Part shown: positions 26,701 to 38,891 of the stretch, one piece after another
How positions within the stretch are numbered: position 1 is the stretch's first letter
Layout: each line of letters begins with the position of its first letter
Assembly: GCA_958298945.1 (NCBI GenBank)
Contig: OY282607.1
Coordinates: forward strand, 77,244,868-77,308,867
From: Atherix ibis
Lineage: Eukaryota > Arthropoda > Insecta > Diptera > Athericidae
Reading direction: 5' to 3'
DNA length: 64,000 nucleotides
Made by a program: the position numbers and the translations under genes
The notes under the pieces: model-generated
What the model was told of the DNA's origin: nothing
Seen by the model: the letters and a program-made list of their open reading frames with translations, nothing else
The model's database searches: none

Positions 26701-29700
26701 TTCAATAGGCGCTTTAAAGTATGTAATAACCGTTTTCTTCGGACTACAAAATTTATATACAAATTTACGATAGTGGATATCGATATTCATTTTAATTTGT
26801 TTGTTTGAATGTTAGGTCTCTGATATAAATGCCAGAGATATTTCATGTGGGTTTGCTTTGCTAGCTTCCTTACAGAAATTCGTCGATAGTTGGGTGGAGC
26901 AAAAAGTCAAGGAATTTTTAAATTTTGTAAAGTATATTTAAATGTTTAAGAAGTTTACAACAAAGAGGGTTTGAAATAGGAATGGTTGTGTCTAGGAGTT
27001 CCATAAATTTTATAGAACATATTAATTACTTTTCGAAAATTAAAGAGAGAACTTGGAAAAAGGGGTTCTTGGATCTAGAAGCTCCACAAGGTAAGGAGTC
27101 CTATTGAATACGGAATTCTAGGTTAAGTGGCATTCACTTAAAATATAAGGAGTGGTGAGTTGAACAGAACGAGATAAATTACCGAAAACGTAGTTACTGT
27201 TAAGTGTTGTATGGTCAATCCGGATTATGAGACGTTTCTTTGCTCAGAATTTTGGAATGGTCGCTAAGTAGACTGGCTTTCTGATATTTGGTCTATGTAT
27301 TGACAGAAATCGATCATTGGTCTGTCTGCTTGTCTACACATGGCCAATGATATTATGTATCATTTTGTTAGCAAGCAGAGCAAGCGACAAATTTCATAAA
27401 GTACCGGATTAATTGACGATCCACAAATAGCTTCAAGGGCTGACAGACTGTCATTAAAAAGGGCTATATTGTTTTTGACTGGAAGGTTGATCGCATTCTC
27501 AACTGTCGTGCTAATTGCCCACAGCACACCAGGGAAAGAAGAGCTTTTGAATGGAAGAATTCCACTGCATAGTTCACGGTGTATATTGTCGACAAAATAT
27601 GTTATGTAGTTATAAACAGCTGCGATATATGTGTACATTTAATATTTGTTATTTATGTTATTTCAATATTAAAAAAGTTCGTTTATTAATTACAAACACA
27701 ATATACATGTACATATACATACATGTAATCTAGTAATTTATCTGTATTTGAATTCATCATCATAAAAATAAATTAAAATACATATAATTACATATTATTA
27801 TGATAAAAGGAGTGGAAATATTGGTTCCATAGCAAATCAATTTTATATTAAAGTTAATATTTATAAAATATGCATGGCATATTCTATGAATTTACCATAT
27901 GTTAATTATATGATATTAGTGATTCAATAAATGTAGTTAAATTTAAAAAATAATACTATTGGGATATTTAACCAATTGTTGTTATAATTGTATTAATTTA
28001 CAATAATATGAAAATTCAATAAATATAATAATACTATTTCATAAATTTTAAAAATAATTATAAATTATTGTAAGATTGTCAGACAACATTGACTAATGTA
28101 TTTTTTCAAAAATTCTCATAGTACGAGTACGTGTTCATGCTTTGACATTAGAATTTTTCTCGCTTAAGTATTTTCTACATAAAATTGTCCATATTTATAC
28201 TAGTATTTAAAGTAGAGAAAATAAAAACAAATAAAAAGCAGTGTCCTGTTTACAAATTAAAAAAAAATATTATATGGAAGAGTATGTATGTATTGTATAA
28301 TTGTTCAGGTATGTATATGATATACTTACAACATTAATATCTACAAGAAATTACAAAAGATACAAACACATATATGTAAATATAAATATCATTGTACCAT
28401 CATATTTATCTTTCATTTTTTTTCTAATTGTAAACAACATTTGACAAGCACTTGGCTGCGGTCATTTAACAAGCAATTCCATATATTATAGTGTCAATTT
28501 CTCATCTTTCTCGACAAATAATAAATAAATAAACACATATAAAAGTTTCATACTAATTTTTATATACGTGTTCTAAAATGAAAAAATAAATATAACTATT
28601 AAAATAGTTAGAGTAATATTTTAGAAGCAAAAAAATCGAATCTAATAATTTATAACACACGTGATAAATGGTTTTTATTAGTTTGTGTGGTTCTTTTTTT
28701 TATCCGAAATAATTTTTTTTTTTAAATTATCTATATATTTTGATAGTTTTGAAAGATCAGATAAATTAATAAAATAAATTATCCTTTTTGGAACTGAACT
28801 AAAATTGAAAAAAATAAAAAGTTTTATAAAATAGCACAAAAAAAATGTAGAGCTAATAATCGAGAAGAAATGAAATAGAACAACCTCAAGGTAGAAATTT
28901 CTTGACTTTTTAATCATGTTCTATTTTTAAATTTCAGTACTATGGTAACACATTTAAGTTAAAAAATAGCAAATTTCTTATATTATTAATAAAAATGAAA
29001 AATATGGTACTTTATTACAGTCTCTAAGACTCTAAGCCATTCAATCTTATTTCGTTTTTCTTTTATGTTTTGCTGATGATTATAATGATGATGATGGTTT
29101 TGAAAAAGACGATGATGATGCTGATGAAACAAAAATTTCTTTGAAATAAAAAAAGTGTTAGCTAAGCTTAGTAAATATGACGAATGTGGCGAAATATTGC
29201 GGACATTCCATTAGAAAAATTTAAAAATTTATTTTGATATAGAATTTTTTTTTTGTTTTAAACAAAAATATATAAGATATTTCAAATAATTTAAAGTCAT
29301 TTTAAATTTAGGCTACTTAGCAATTATACAATATTTATATTGTCATAAATATTAAGTTTACTGAACAAAAAATTAATTATTTTAATTTAAAAATAATTAT
29401 CTTGCTTGGTAATTAAAAAAACACAACCCCTAATGAGGAAATGTTCATACAAATTAATTTGTTAGTAAGGTGCGTTTGACATGTGTTAGTTAATGGGCAT
29501 TTTGTATTGGCCCATGATCATGAGGCCATTTTAACGGCGCTTCATTGAAATTTCTTCAGTAATTATTATTTTTTGTACCATATAATAATTATTAAGCTTT
29601 GAATTAATTTGCCAAAAAAATGGCAATGAAATTTGTATCTTCTATTGTTATAAATCCTTCATAAAAATATTAAATTAAAATTTATTTTATATGTACCAAA

Positions 29701-32700
29701 AATCAATTATCAGTACAGTTTAGCACAATGCTAAAATAGTTTCAGTTAAAAAAATTTAAAATAAATCTAGAAAAAGTTTTTATCTCTTCTTTAACAATAA
29801 TATTCACACCCGTAAATGCAACAATTACTAATAATAAGTGAATGTTTATGTTATTCATATTGAAATAATATCTATAAATATATTGTAAAACCTCTTTTTC
29901 ATAAGCATATTCAAACATTATTCATTTTCAGATTAAATGCAATTAATAAATTTCTTTTAAAAATTAATTTACAAATAAATAAAATCAATAATTTGATACC
30001 ATGGCCTCGCCATCGAAATTCCATTTTGTTTGGCAAGTTTTGCAATTTAATAATTTATGCACTACTTCATTTTGTATAAGTAATTGCACATTAATTATGA
30101 ATAACATATACATATATGTAAAACATTCATATTTATTTGATTATTATATATAATATATTGTAGAATATTTAGGAATTAATAAAAGTATAAATTTGTTTAT
30201 GAATTGCTTATATGTAATATGTGAGCAAATTGCCTTGACTTGACTAAAAATCATGTCAAATTGTTTAGTTTTTACAAATTTTCTTAAAAATAAATGCTAT
30301 TTTATTTTACGTATACAATAAGTTTTTGTAATATATTTAAGTTTACATATACTTTAAATAGGAAAGAATTGCTATTGCTTTGTATTAGTCGTGATTATTA
30401 TTTGGTGTATATAAATTATTATAATATATGCTATCAGTAATATATAAATACATATATATGGGAGAAAGGGAGTTCTTACATTGACCTAGGTTTTTATTTT
30501 AAATACCATTTCTAATAGTAATTGGATTTATTATTACCTTGAGCCTATTAGTACGATTATTAACTTTATTAAACTTAATATCCTATTATTTTTTTATTTT
30601 ATTTTAAAAAAGGATCCAAATAATATGCTAATAATATTTGAATATATATTGGACAAAAGCTATTCTAATATTCGTAAAAAAATACTTTTCCAAAAATCAT
30701 CAAAGTGCATACGGTAAAATTTTATAATAACAAAAAAAATCAATTATAATTTTATTTGGAATAACCTATATTTATAATAGTATCCTCCGCACATCATTTT
30801 TTCTGGCCTTTGGAAGTCTTCCATAATCAAAATGATCCCAAAACCCAACAAACCCAAAAACCATCCTACCTCATATAGGTCTATAAGCCTCCTTCGCATT
30901 ATATCAAAAATTGTAGAAAAATTAATCCTAAAACGCCTTTATACTATCTTTAAAAGCGAGTGTGGTTCCTCAGCATCATTTTCGATATTGCCCAGTCATA
31001 TTGTTTGACATTTTCGACCGTGTATTTCTTTGGAAGTTGCAGCAAGTCCTATTTCCTAGTTATTTCCATATCCTAAAATCCTATCTTTTAGACCGATATT
31101 TTCAGGTAGCTGGTGTCCCTCAGGGAAGTATCCTACGTCCAAGTATCACTATATAGTGATATCCTTGCACCAACATATGCTGGCGATACAGCCATCCTTA
31201 CACATAACAAAGATTCTTCCACAGCCATCAATAGCCTACAGAACCTCATTCAGTCCTTCGAAACCTGTTGCAAAAGGCGGAGAGTGTGGGTAAATGAGCA
31301 AAAATCTGAACAGATACGAGAATGGACAACACAAACAATTACTACGACTGAAACCAATATGGACATATGGACTCGAAGTTTGGAGTTCGACTTAGCATTC
31401 CAATTCCCTTCCAATCTAAATCCTACAATACCGAATCCTTCGAAAAATTGCCACTGCTGCCTTTTATGTACGAAACACTGTTATCTATCGTGACCTAAAT
31501 ATTGTATTCGTTCATGAACTGTGCATCTCCCGTTATAAAAAAATTCCATTTACGTGGAATCCTAATCCTTAAGTAAAAGAATTGTTCCCTTCCAACCTTC
31601 TATTATACACCCCTCGACGTTTGAAACGGCAATTTTTTGAACTTATAAAATAAATTATCTCCTCCTTGGAGGAGATAATTTCCTTGTTTCTTTCCTTAAA
31701 AAATCTGCTTGTTACAATTATATTTACCATAATTGTAGATTACATTTAAATTTTGAAAAAAATTATTTTGCAGACCGTGAGGCTATTTTGCTAGCTAGAT
31801 TTAAACTTGTGTTCAAGATGTACAGATCTTAATATTTCTAAATCATGGCACATTGTTATGTTGTAATTTTTGTATTGCATTTGAAAATATCTTAGTAATG
31901 ATAAATTAAATAATCTTAAGTTGTATAGTTTGTTATATTAAAGAAATTATTAGTTTTGTAAAAACATATGATATCACTTTATCTGAATACAATATGTTAA
32001 TACCGCCATAATGTTAATTCTAGACTAAACGAATTTAATTTTCGAAAATGAAAACAATAATGATGACGTCGTATTAAAAATATTCATAAAAAGTTTTAAA
32101 AATCTGTTTCCTTTATCTCAGACGGTTTGAAACACGAAGGTTGTATTTTATCTCACTATAATTATATTCAATTATTAATTATCTTTGTCTTATGTCAATC
32201 ATCAATAATAAGTGTAACAAAATATAACAACAAGTAACATATCTTTCATAGCTACAATATATTTTTTTTTTTGGAGATACAAAGAATAGTTACTATATTT
32301 AATTGCATAAATTACATAAAATAATATCAAATTTGTTAGTATGTTTTAAATAAACTATTTGATAAAATACTTAAATTAAAAATTAAAATGTCAGTTAAAA
32401 ATTTACATGACTAAACTACACATATTAACATTATATTAAATATTACATGCTAAAACATCAATATTAAATAGCAATAAATTAAATGTCTATAGTCCGTCCA
32501 GTTATACTATACTCGTATATATTCAATTTTAAAAATATTTAATGCCATATTTTGTACGTATATTTATCAATCAAAACATTAAAAAGGTAAATATTTCGTA
32601 AATTTTTGATGGTGAAATTTTTTTTGAAATTTCGTATTCGTAATTTTTTTATAGATAAAATGTTATTAAAAAAATTATATAAATACCTTAATGTCTCATA

Positions 32701-35700
32701 ATTTCTGTAAATAATGTTGTTTTTTTTCTTCAATTTTTTATTTTTTTTTTATTTGAAAATCGAAAATGAATATAACATTATGATCTATAAATAGACTTAA
32801 AGCCACGAATAAATATCATTAATTTATGAGTTAAAAATTTAATAGATGTATATGGATTTTTATGTATATATATACATAAGTGCATAAATATGTATGTAAT
32901 AATAAATTTGAAATTATCGCATATTTTGTTTGGAAGGATTTTTAATCAAGAGCAAAAAAAATTATTAATTTAGCAACAGAACTTTATACTCAATAAGCTC
33001 TAAAAATAAGAATTTTTAAAAATTCTCAATGCATGACTCAGTGTATAATAGCGCAAATAGTCGTTTCTAAATTAAGGTAAGAGAGGGGTAAAGCCAATCA
33101 AATCACCCAAAATAATGTTTCATTATAAAAATAATATTTTGAAAGAGATATTATCCAATTTTCGATTGAAAAAGATTACCTTAATATAATAAATATTGCA
33201 TATATGAGACATTTTAAAATACCCCATAAACATTTAATGCTTTCGTATACTAGTATACATATACGGGGACGAATGAGCAGGCAATGTTTCTTCTAGATCT
33301 GTCTATATGATATATATTTGATTAAAAATAGATTTAAGTGATGTAAACATAAAAAAATAAGAACGAATTTTTCATTTACGTGGACGACTACCGTCTTTTT
33401 CTTCAATTTGGTAAAAAAAATGAATATTTTTATGAAAATCATTAGAAAAAAACTTCATTTTCTTGTTATGTCTTATTTCTCTCAAATTAGATTATTAGAC
33501 CAGAGTAATATGAGAAATTTCATTGCTGTTCAATTTTATTACTCTTCATTTCCTGTATGGATAATTTGTATTTAAACACTTTTAAGGCAAGTCATCAATT
33601 TACTAATAAATTTATTTTTTCGTTTTGATAGTCTTAAATATACAAAACAGAGCTTTTAAAATATTGTAACTGTCTAATACTAGAATAATTAATAAAAAAC
33701 CAAAAATAAGAAAAACAACCAAAATACATATGTATTTTCTGAAATACGCATGTAACCCGCGGATTTGTTTAAAGAACTAGAATAAATTCCATTAAATCTT
33801 TTCTTTCTACTTTTGATAAACATTTATTTAATAAGTATGATTATGTGATTCACAATTATCAATCCTCTTTTATGTGATTAAATTGATAAACAACAAAAAA
33901 ACACCATAAAAAGCTAAATATTTGGGATTGTTTATTAGCTTTTAAATTTAGCATATTGAGAATTTATCCTTTAAATTATATTTGGATACAATACCATCTA
34001 ATTGTGATTATTTAAATTTTTTCAGCGGAAGTAAAAATGCCTAGCGGAAATGTAGATAAACCAATAATTGAAGATAATCGAGATGGTACAGTTTCGGTTA
34101 AATACGATCCAAAAGAAGAAGGTATTCACGAGTTATCGGTTAAGTACAATGGAGAACATGTTCAAGGTTAGTGAAAGATTTTATTTATCAGTTGCGGATG
34201 CTAATTTTTCAATCTTGTACAGGTTCGCCGTATAAATTCCACGTTGACTCAATTGCTTCGGGTTATGTCACCGCGTACGGGGCAGGTTTAACCCATGGTG
34301 TTTGCGGAGAACCATGCAATTTTACTATTTCAACAAAGGGGGCTGGAGCTGGTGGTCTTTCCTTAGCTGTTGAAGGTCCAAGTAAAGCCGACGTAAGTAA
34401 TCAGTAATACATTATATTTATTTTGAATAGGAACTTTTTAAAATATTCAGAATAAGTAGAGCTTATTTTCGTTTTTTTTTTGTATACACCTATTATACCG
34501 AAGCTTTTCGATTGCTACAACATATAGTGTTGTTATGCCATTATGTATATAATATGAAATATTCTTCTTTTTTATAAAATATAGATTTCTTATCAAGACA
34601 ACAAAGATGGTACCGTTTCGGTTACATACTTGCCAACAGCACCAGGAGAATATAAAATTTCTGTTCGATTCGGCGACAAAAATATTAAGGGTTCCCCATT
34701 CTTTGCGAAAATAACTGGTGAAGGACGCAAACGTAACCAAATCTCCGTTGGATCATGTTCTGAAGTAACTTTACCTGGAAGCATCACAGACTCTGATTTA
34801 CGATCACTCAACGCATCCATTCAGGTAAATAAAATATTATTTTTCGAAATCAATTTGTAATGGCCCTTATACATATTATGATTTTTATGCTATATTATAG
34901 GCTCCAAGTGGACTTGAAGAGCCATGCTTCTTAAAACGTATGCCAAGCGGAAATATCGGTATTTCATTTACACCCAGAGAAATTGGCGAGCATAGCGTAT
35001 CAGTCAAGCGAATGGGTAAACATATCCAAAACTCGCCATTCAAAGTAAATGTTTGCGAGCGTGAAGTGGGTGATGCTAAAAAAGTCATAGTCACTGGCGC
35101 CGCTCTCAAAGAGGGTCAAACTCATATAGAGAATCACTTCAGTATAGATACACGAAATGCAGGCTACGGTGGTCTATCATTATCGATTGAGGGTCCTAGT
35201 AAGGCAGAAATCGTATGCAATGACAAAGAAGACGGAACACTAGATATTTCCTATAAACCAACTGAACCAGGATATTATATAGTCAATTTGAAATTTGCTG
35301 ATCACCATGTTGAAGGTTCGCCATTTACTGTTAAAGTAACAGGTGAAGGTTCAAATCGTCAGCGTGAGAAAATTCAAAGACAACGCGATGCGGTTCCGGT
35401 TACCGAAGTTGGCAGTCAATGCAAGCTAACATTTAAGATGCCTGGAATTACTTCGTTCGATTTGGCAGCCCGTGTTACATCACCTGGTGACGTTTCCGAA
35501 GACGCTGAAATCCAAGAAGTTGAAGACGGTCTTTATGCAGTTCATTTCGTACCTAAAGAACTTGGTATACACACAGTTTCCGTCCGCTACAAGGAAATGC
35601 ACATCCCTGGCTCTCCATTCCAGTTTACCGTTGGGCCTCTTCGAGACTTTGGAGCTCACTTGGTCAAGGCTGGCGGTGCCGGGTTAGAGCGTGGTGAAGT

Positions 35701-37039
35701 TGGTGTACCAACTGAATTTAATGTTTGGACTCGTGAAGCAGGCGGCGGTTCCCTAGCTATTTCCGTTGAGGGCCCGAGCAAGGCTGAAATCGAATTTAAA
35801 GATCGTAAAGATGGTTCATGTGATGTTGCGTACACAGTAGCAGAACCTGGAGAATATCGTATCGGCCTCAAATTCAATGACAGACACATCCCGGACTCTC
35901 CTTATAAAGTATACATTTCACCAGCAATGGGTGATGCTCATAAACTTGAAGTACAGCAGTTCCCGCAAGGAGCTATTCAAGCCGATACGCCAGCACAATT
36001 TATGGTCAGAAAGAACGGGGCAAAGGGTGAATTAGACGCTAAAGTAGTCGCACCATCCAATACAGAAGATGATTGCTTCATTCAATCAATTGACGCTGAT
36101 ATGTATTCAGTGCGTTTCTATCCCCGTGAAAACGGCATCCATGCTATTCATGTTAAATTCAATGGCGTACATATTCCTGGTTCACCATTTAAAATTAAAG
36201 TTGGCAAAGACGTTGCGGATCCCGCAGCCGTTCATGCTACCGGTACTGGACTTGACGAAGTCAAAACTGGTCATAAAGCTGATTTTATTATTAACACCTG
36301 CAATGCTGGCGCCGGTACGTTAGCTGTAACAATGGATGGTCCATCTAAGGTGTCTATGGACTGTACAGAAGTCGAAGAAGGATACAAAGTACGGTATACT
36401 CCTCTACTCCCTGGCGATTATTACGCGTCTATAAAATATAACAATATGCATATTGTTGGATCGCCATTCAAAATCCAATGCAGAGGTATAACAAAAAAGT
36501 GCTAATAATATAGTTTTTATGCATAAACAAAACTAACTTTTTTATTTAATTTATAGGTGATAAACTGGCTGATGAAGGGGCGCAGGAAACATCATCGGTT
36601 ATTGTAGAAACGGTTTCTAAAATTGCTAAAGGTGGTAAAAGCACCGGAGTTGTTATGCCTCATTTTAAATCTGATGCTAGTAAAGTTCAGTCCAGAGGAA
36701 TGGGACTTAAGAAAGCTTACGTTGGCAAACAGAATCAGTTTGCTATATCTGCAGGCGATGCTGGTACATTATATATTTTCCATTAAATCTTATCATATTG
36801 TCTATTTATGGCAAAATTCAAGTAAATATTGTTTGTTGGTTTTTTTATTATCAGGTAATAACATCTTGTACGTCGGCATCTATGGACCAAAAGGGCCTTG
36901 CGATGAAGTTTATATTAAACATACAGGACGCAATAATTACAATGTACACTATTTAGTTCGTGATCGTGGAGAATATATTCTGATTGTAAAATGGGGTGAC
37001 GATCACATTCCCGGATCACCATTCAAAATCGATGTATAA
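11709..37039 (+). CDS. cher: filamin (cheerio), C-terminal 913 residues, 5' end outside window
   Basis: Filamins crosslink actin filaments and tether membrane receptors. In flies the protein is needed for ovarian ring canals. Exons by GT-AG and phase: 11709-11822, 11880-11979, 34026-34166, 34223-34392, 34585-34824, 34901-36485, 36557-36763, 36855-37039 (TAA 37037-37039). Together they give 914 codons with all phases consistent. From the second exon on there are nine filamin immunoglobulin-like repeats of about 90 residues, marked by repeated GPSKA(D/E), (P)GSPF and GEYxIxVxFxDxHI motifs. The last repeat, after a linker read as [13 protein letters not shown] (hinge-2 position), would be the dimerisation repeat. 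The first two short exons encode a Ser/Thr-rich stretch ([11 protein letters not shown]) before the repeats. The actin-binding CH domains and earlier repeats must lie upstream of the window. Exons 1-2 are the least certain, because they rest on phase and composition. Confidence 0.92.
15112..15180. repeat. 19-bp direct repeat pair
   Basis: GATTTTCTTCTAGCAGCGA occurs at 15112-15130 and again at 15162-15180, 50 bp apart, inside the filamin intron. It is probably a small local duplication. No function is inferred. Confidence 0.7.
17440..18130 (+). mobile_element. LINE 3' fragment with RNase H domain
   Basis: The plus-strand reading [20 protein letters not shown] (about 17556-17620) is the C-terminal motif of the RNase H domain found in I/R1/LOA-type non-LTR retrotransposons. 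It is followed by the usual tail ([15 protein letters not shown], then degraded Cys-rich CTYH/CTLCHF motifs near 17890-17940). Frameshifts and stops are present. Part of the tail (ACTTACCCATTT...) is repeated about 52 bp apart. The fragment ends near the A-rich run at 18129-18137. It is related to the LINE pieces at 27.1, 37.9 and 45.9 kb. Confidence 0.7.
19094..19823. mobile_element. Tc1-like DNA element, non-autonomous or decayed
   Basis: The left end CAGTAATGCGCAAAAGTATG (19094 on) and the right end, whose complement begins CACTGCAGACCAAAAATATG, form about 28-bp imperfect inverted repeats both leading into GCGAC. Each is bordered by TA (19092-19093 and 19824-19825), the target site of Tc1/mariner elements. 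The CAGT...GCGCAAAAGTAT style is typical of Tc1-family ends. The 730-bp interior has no recognisable transposase frame. Confidence 0.65.
20596..20675. repeat. near-perfect 80-nt hairpin (38-bp arms, 4-nt loop)
   Basis: The left arm 20596-20633 and right arm 20638-20675 are reverse complements with three mismatches, separated by CTAA. It lies inside the large filamin intron, on the sense strand of that transcript. It could be a palindromic MITE remnant or a small-RNA-like hairpin. The sequence alone does not decide. Confidence 0.85.
20870..21250 (-). mobile_element. decayed DDE transposase relic, relative of 2265-2750
   Basis: The minus strand around 21000-20880 gives [12 protein letters not shown] and [11 protein letters not shown] fragments. 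They are collinear with the degraded copy at 2265-2750, and nucleotide stretches such as TGGTCCAGATTAAAATC and CTGAATTGACGG are shared. Heavily decayed and non-coding. Confidence 0.5.
25886..25896 (+). promoter_or_regulatory. TATA-like sequence upstream of the 26239 ORF
   Basis: TATATAAATAG, a good match to an insect TATA box, about 340 bp before the ATG at 26239. In DNA this AT-rich such matches occur by chance, so this is only a pointer if 26239-26467 proves to be a first exon. Confidence 0.15.
26239..26467 (+). CDS. unrecognised ORF, candidate alternative first exon of short filamin
   Basis: I do not recognise the product. ATG at 26239 (context ACAAAATG, good for flies) opens a 96-codon frame to 26529. 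Its first 76 residues are acidic and unlike the AT-noise frames nearby (segments such as [13 protein letters not shown] and [16 protein letters not shown]). A possible donor, CAAG/GTATTA, follows 26467 and leaves phase 1. The next filamin exon (34026) begins in the matching phase, so a splice would fuse 76 residues in frame to the last nine-repeat block and give about 918 residues. Drosophila cher is known to make a short C-terminal isoform of about nine repeats from an internal promoter. Alternatives are an exon of an unrelated nested gene, or chance. Confidence 0.4.
27120..27640 (-). mobile_element. LINE fragment with RNase H domain
   Basis: The minus-strand reading [20 protein letters not shown], then [16 protein letters not shown], matches the central part of a LINE RNase H domain (the DS of the catalytic Asp motif is visible near 27450). 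Downstream non-coding sequence (27340-27120) resembles the 3' part of the LINE at 37.9-38.5 kb, including GTGAGTTGAAC and GACTGGC words. Truncated at the 5' side near 27640. Confidence 0.62.
30790..31640 (+). mobile_element. Jockey-type LINE reverse transcriptase relic
   Basis: Plus-strand blocks in order: [21 protein letters not shown] (start of RT, about 30830), [11 protein letters not shown], a broken FDRVFLWKL block, AGVPQGS (about 31115), [15 protein letters not shown] (31170-31215), and a C-terminal block [10 protein letters not shown]. These are the successive RT motifs of Jockey elements. The catalytic loop normally read FADD is YAGD here, so a catalytic Asp is lost. Several frameshifts are present. 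A 14-bp palindrome follows at 31652. Confidence 0.75.
31652..31681. repeat. perfect 14-bp inverted repeat, 2-nt centre
   Basis: AAATTATCTCCTCC at 31652-31665 and its exact complement at 31668-31681, separated by TT. It sits directly beyond the last Jockey-like coding block and may be part of that element's 3' region. Confidence 0.9.
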
Positions 37040-37805
37040 TTTTAATCAAATCAACTAATTGTTGACTAAAGAAAAATATTAAGACAAAATCACAATATCA
37101 GATAAATTAATAATATGATTTCAATCTATATCAATACAAAATATATAATTTACAATTTTCTTAAAACTGCATAAATTCAACAACAAAAATTTGCTGCAAA
37201 TCAGTTCTAATGAAAAAGCGAAACTATTACCACATTTCGTACTTATTGATTTTTCAGTTAGTTTTACTTTGCAATTACTTTATTTCAATAAATTTGCGGT
37301 ATTCTCTATAAAATTTTCGCTTCTACCATTATTCGACTCGAAGAATCCCTTAATTCATGATATATATATATATATACATGTACATATATATATTGATATT
37401 TGCTATCGGCAAACATTTCCTATTTGCCAATGTGTTAATAATGTCATAAAGCAATTGGAAGAGATATGGTATTCACAATTGCCATTATTATTCATTTAAT
37501 AAATACAATAATAATTAACATATTACGTTATTATTATATTACAAAAAATATTTAATTTACATTTTAAAAATTATATTGTAATATTTTATTGTTTTTATTA
37601 TTATTTCTAATTATTATTATTATTATTATATATATAAATATATTTTTTCTGAAAATCTGTCTTTTGCTAATATAATTATTTTTAACTTATACGAGTATAT
37701 ATAAATATAAACATTTTCTTTTTTGTTAAACATACAATTATATTCGAATGAACTTATGTATTCCTGTCAGAAATAATATGTTTTAGTGTATTAAAGTTAA
37801 ATAAA
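37040..37805 (+). other. cher: filamin 3'UTR with poly(A) signal
   Basis: AT-rich sequence from the filamin stop codon to AATAAA at 37800-37805, a likely polyadenylation signal. The whole block, including the signal, is repeated at 44946-45665. A 102-codon open frame inside it (37191-37499) also appears in the duplicate, but as a by-product of duplication. The exact cleavage site is not determined. Confidence 0.6.
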
Positions 37806-37869
37806 GAGCGTACATACATACACAAATAGAAATATATTTGTTTGTTGGTTTAAATGTACGGTTTTTGAG

Positions 37870-38536
37870 GAATCTGAAAACTGCACGATGAGGAATCTGA
37901 AATCCCATTATAAAAAAATGTTCGATAAGGTGACATTCCGTTAAAAGATGAAGGTTAGTGAGTTGAACGTCACAGGAATAAGGGAAATAATGTGTGAGAG
38001 TAGAATGTTCTATCCTAATTCTGAGCAGTTATCGTGCCCAATAAGTCGACACGGTTGTTGAATAGACTGGCCGGTCAATAGTTGGCCAATGTTTTGAAAG
38101 AAACCTAGAAACCTTTCAATACTTGTCCAGTCTGTGTGTCTACATATGTCTAAAGGTGTCATTTGCCATTTGATAACGGGAGCGGCAAGTTAGGAACTGC
38201 TGTGAACAGTGGGCGACGAAGAGTTTTCACTGGCAGTTGATCAGCTCGCTCATTGCCCGCCACTACTACATCACCTAGAACACAACGCAATTCAACACCC
38301 CTGTTATTAAGCAGGTTATGTTGAGTATTGTTGAGAACAGGGTCGCTCAATGGGCAACGAATGGTTTCCATGGCTGCGTGGCTATCACTGACTATAATAA
38401 TATTACGGTGATTGGGAGTGCAACCTGCAATCTCTACTGTCATCTTTAATGCCAACATCTCACGGTAATATGGTGCTGCTTTAAAAGGGAAGATACCACA
38501 GTGAAGTTCACGAATACGGAAGCCATCTATTTCAAT
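37870..38536 (-). mobile_element. LINE 3' part with RNase H (copy 1, downstream of insertion)
   Basis: Minus-strand RNase H: IEIDGFRIRELHCGIFPFK near 38525-38480, ALKMTVEIAGCTPNHRN, then SDSHAAMETI (catalytic Asp) and GNERADQL (final catalytic Asp). The part before IEID continues at 44375, where it ends in FFTDAAVDDNITSYAV, so the LTR element interrupted this reading frame. The 3' end lies near 37870, shortly after the filamin poly(A) signal. Frame breaks elsewhere make the element inactive. Confidence 0.75.
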
Positions 38537-38541
38537 GACTG
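38537..38541. repeat. target-site duplication, left
   Basis: GACTG here and again at 44375-44379 flank the LTR element. Removing the element and one GACT(G) restores the LINE reading SYAV-IEIDGF. The length may be 4 or 5 bp because the element's terminal base is ambiguous. Confidence 0.75.
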
Positions 38542-38869
38542 TGTGGTTTTTAATACAACCAACTAAATATGATAAATATATTTCACATAAATGAATAAAT
38601 ATTACTTTTTAACATTATTTATTTAATTATTTCTTAGAAAATCTCTAAAATAAAAAACTATTATTTGTCAATTAAGTATGTGACTTTATGTTAAGTTAGC
38701 GCGTGTTACTCCTGAGTGCTATCGTGCGACTGACTGCGCAACGCACATTCATTGCCATGGCGCTCAGCCGTGCACAAGTGAATGACAATGTGTATGTGTA
38801 GCATGTGCAGTATGCATGTTTATATAACTGCTTGTATGAATGTTTTAGTTTTTTAATCCAATTGCCACA
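38542..38869 (-). repeat. 3' LTR, 328 bp
   Basis: It begins TGTGG and ends CCACA on the plus strand (short inverted ends, TG...CA form). The outer 206 bp (38664-38869) match 44165-44374 with few differences. It is bordered inside by the polypurine-type tract. Confidence 0.75.
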
Positions 38870-38891
38870 TACTCTCCCACCAGTGACTTGC

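Larger units (their letters stand above)
11980..34025 (+). other. cher: 22-kb filamin intron with transposon insertions
   Basis: The donor is GTAAGT at 11980 and the acceptor is TTTTTTCAG before 34026. It is far longer than the other filamin introns here (56-192 bp). It contains LINE pieces at 17440-18130 and 27120-27640, a Tc1-like element at 19094-19823, a hairpin at 20596-20675, a transposase relic at 20870-21250, an ORF at 26239 and a Jockey piece at 30790-31640. The remaining stretches (11980-17440, 18130-19090, 21250-26160, 27640-30790, 31690-34020) are AT-rich with no gene I recognise. Open frames of 60-110 codons there (for example at 12952-13221 and 14734-15066) look like AT-driven noise. 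Confidence 0.8.

Noticed and set aside
26545..26808. 87-codon open frame right after the 26239 ORF
   Set aside because: Separated by a stop and frame change, basic AT-type composition, no donor or acceptor arrangement that keeps phase with filamin.
29073..29128. GATGAT-type short tandem repeat
   Set aside because: An imperfect microsatellite. Nothing suggests a coding Asp tract or a regulated repeat.
37191..37499. 102-codon open frame after filamin, with a near-identical partner at 45104-45316
   Set aside because: Both lie in copies of the filamin 3'UTR. Their similarity follows from the tandem duplication and not from protein selection. The composition is AT-driven.
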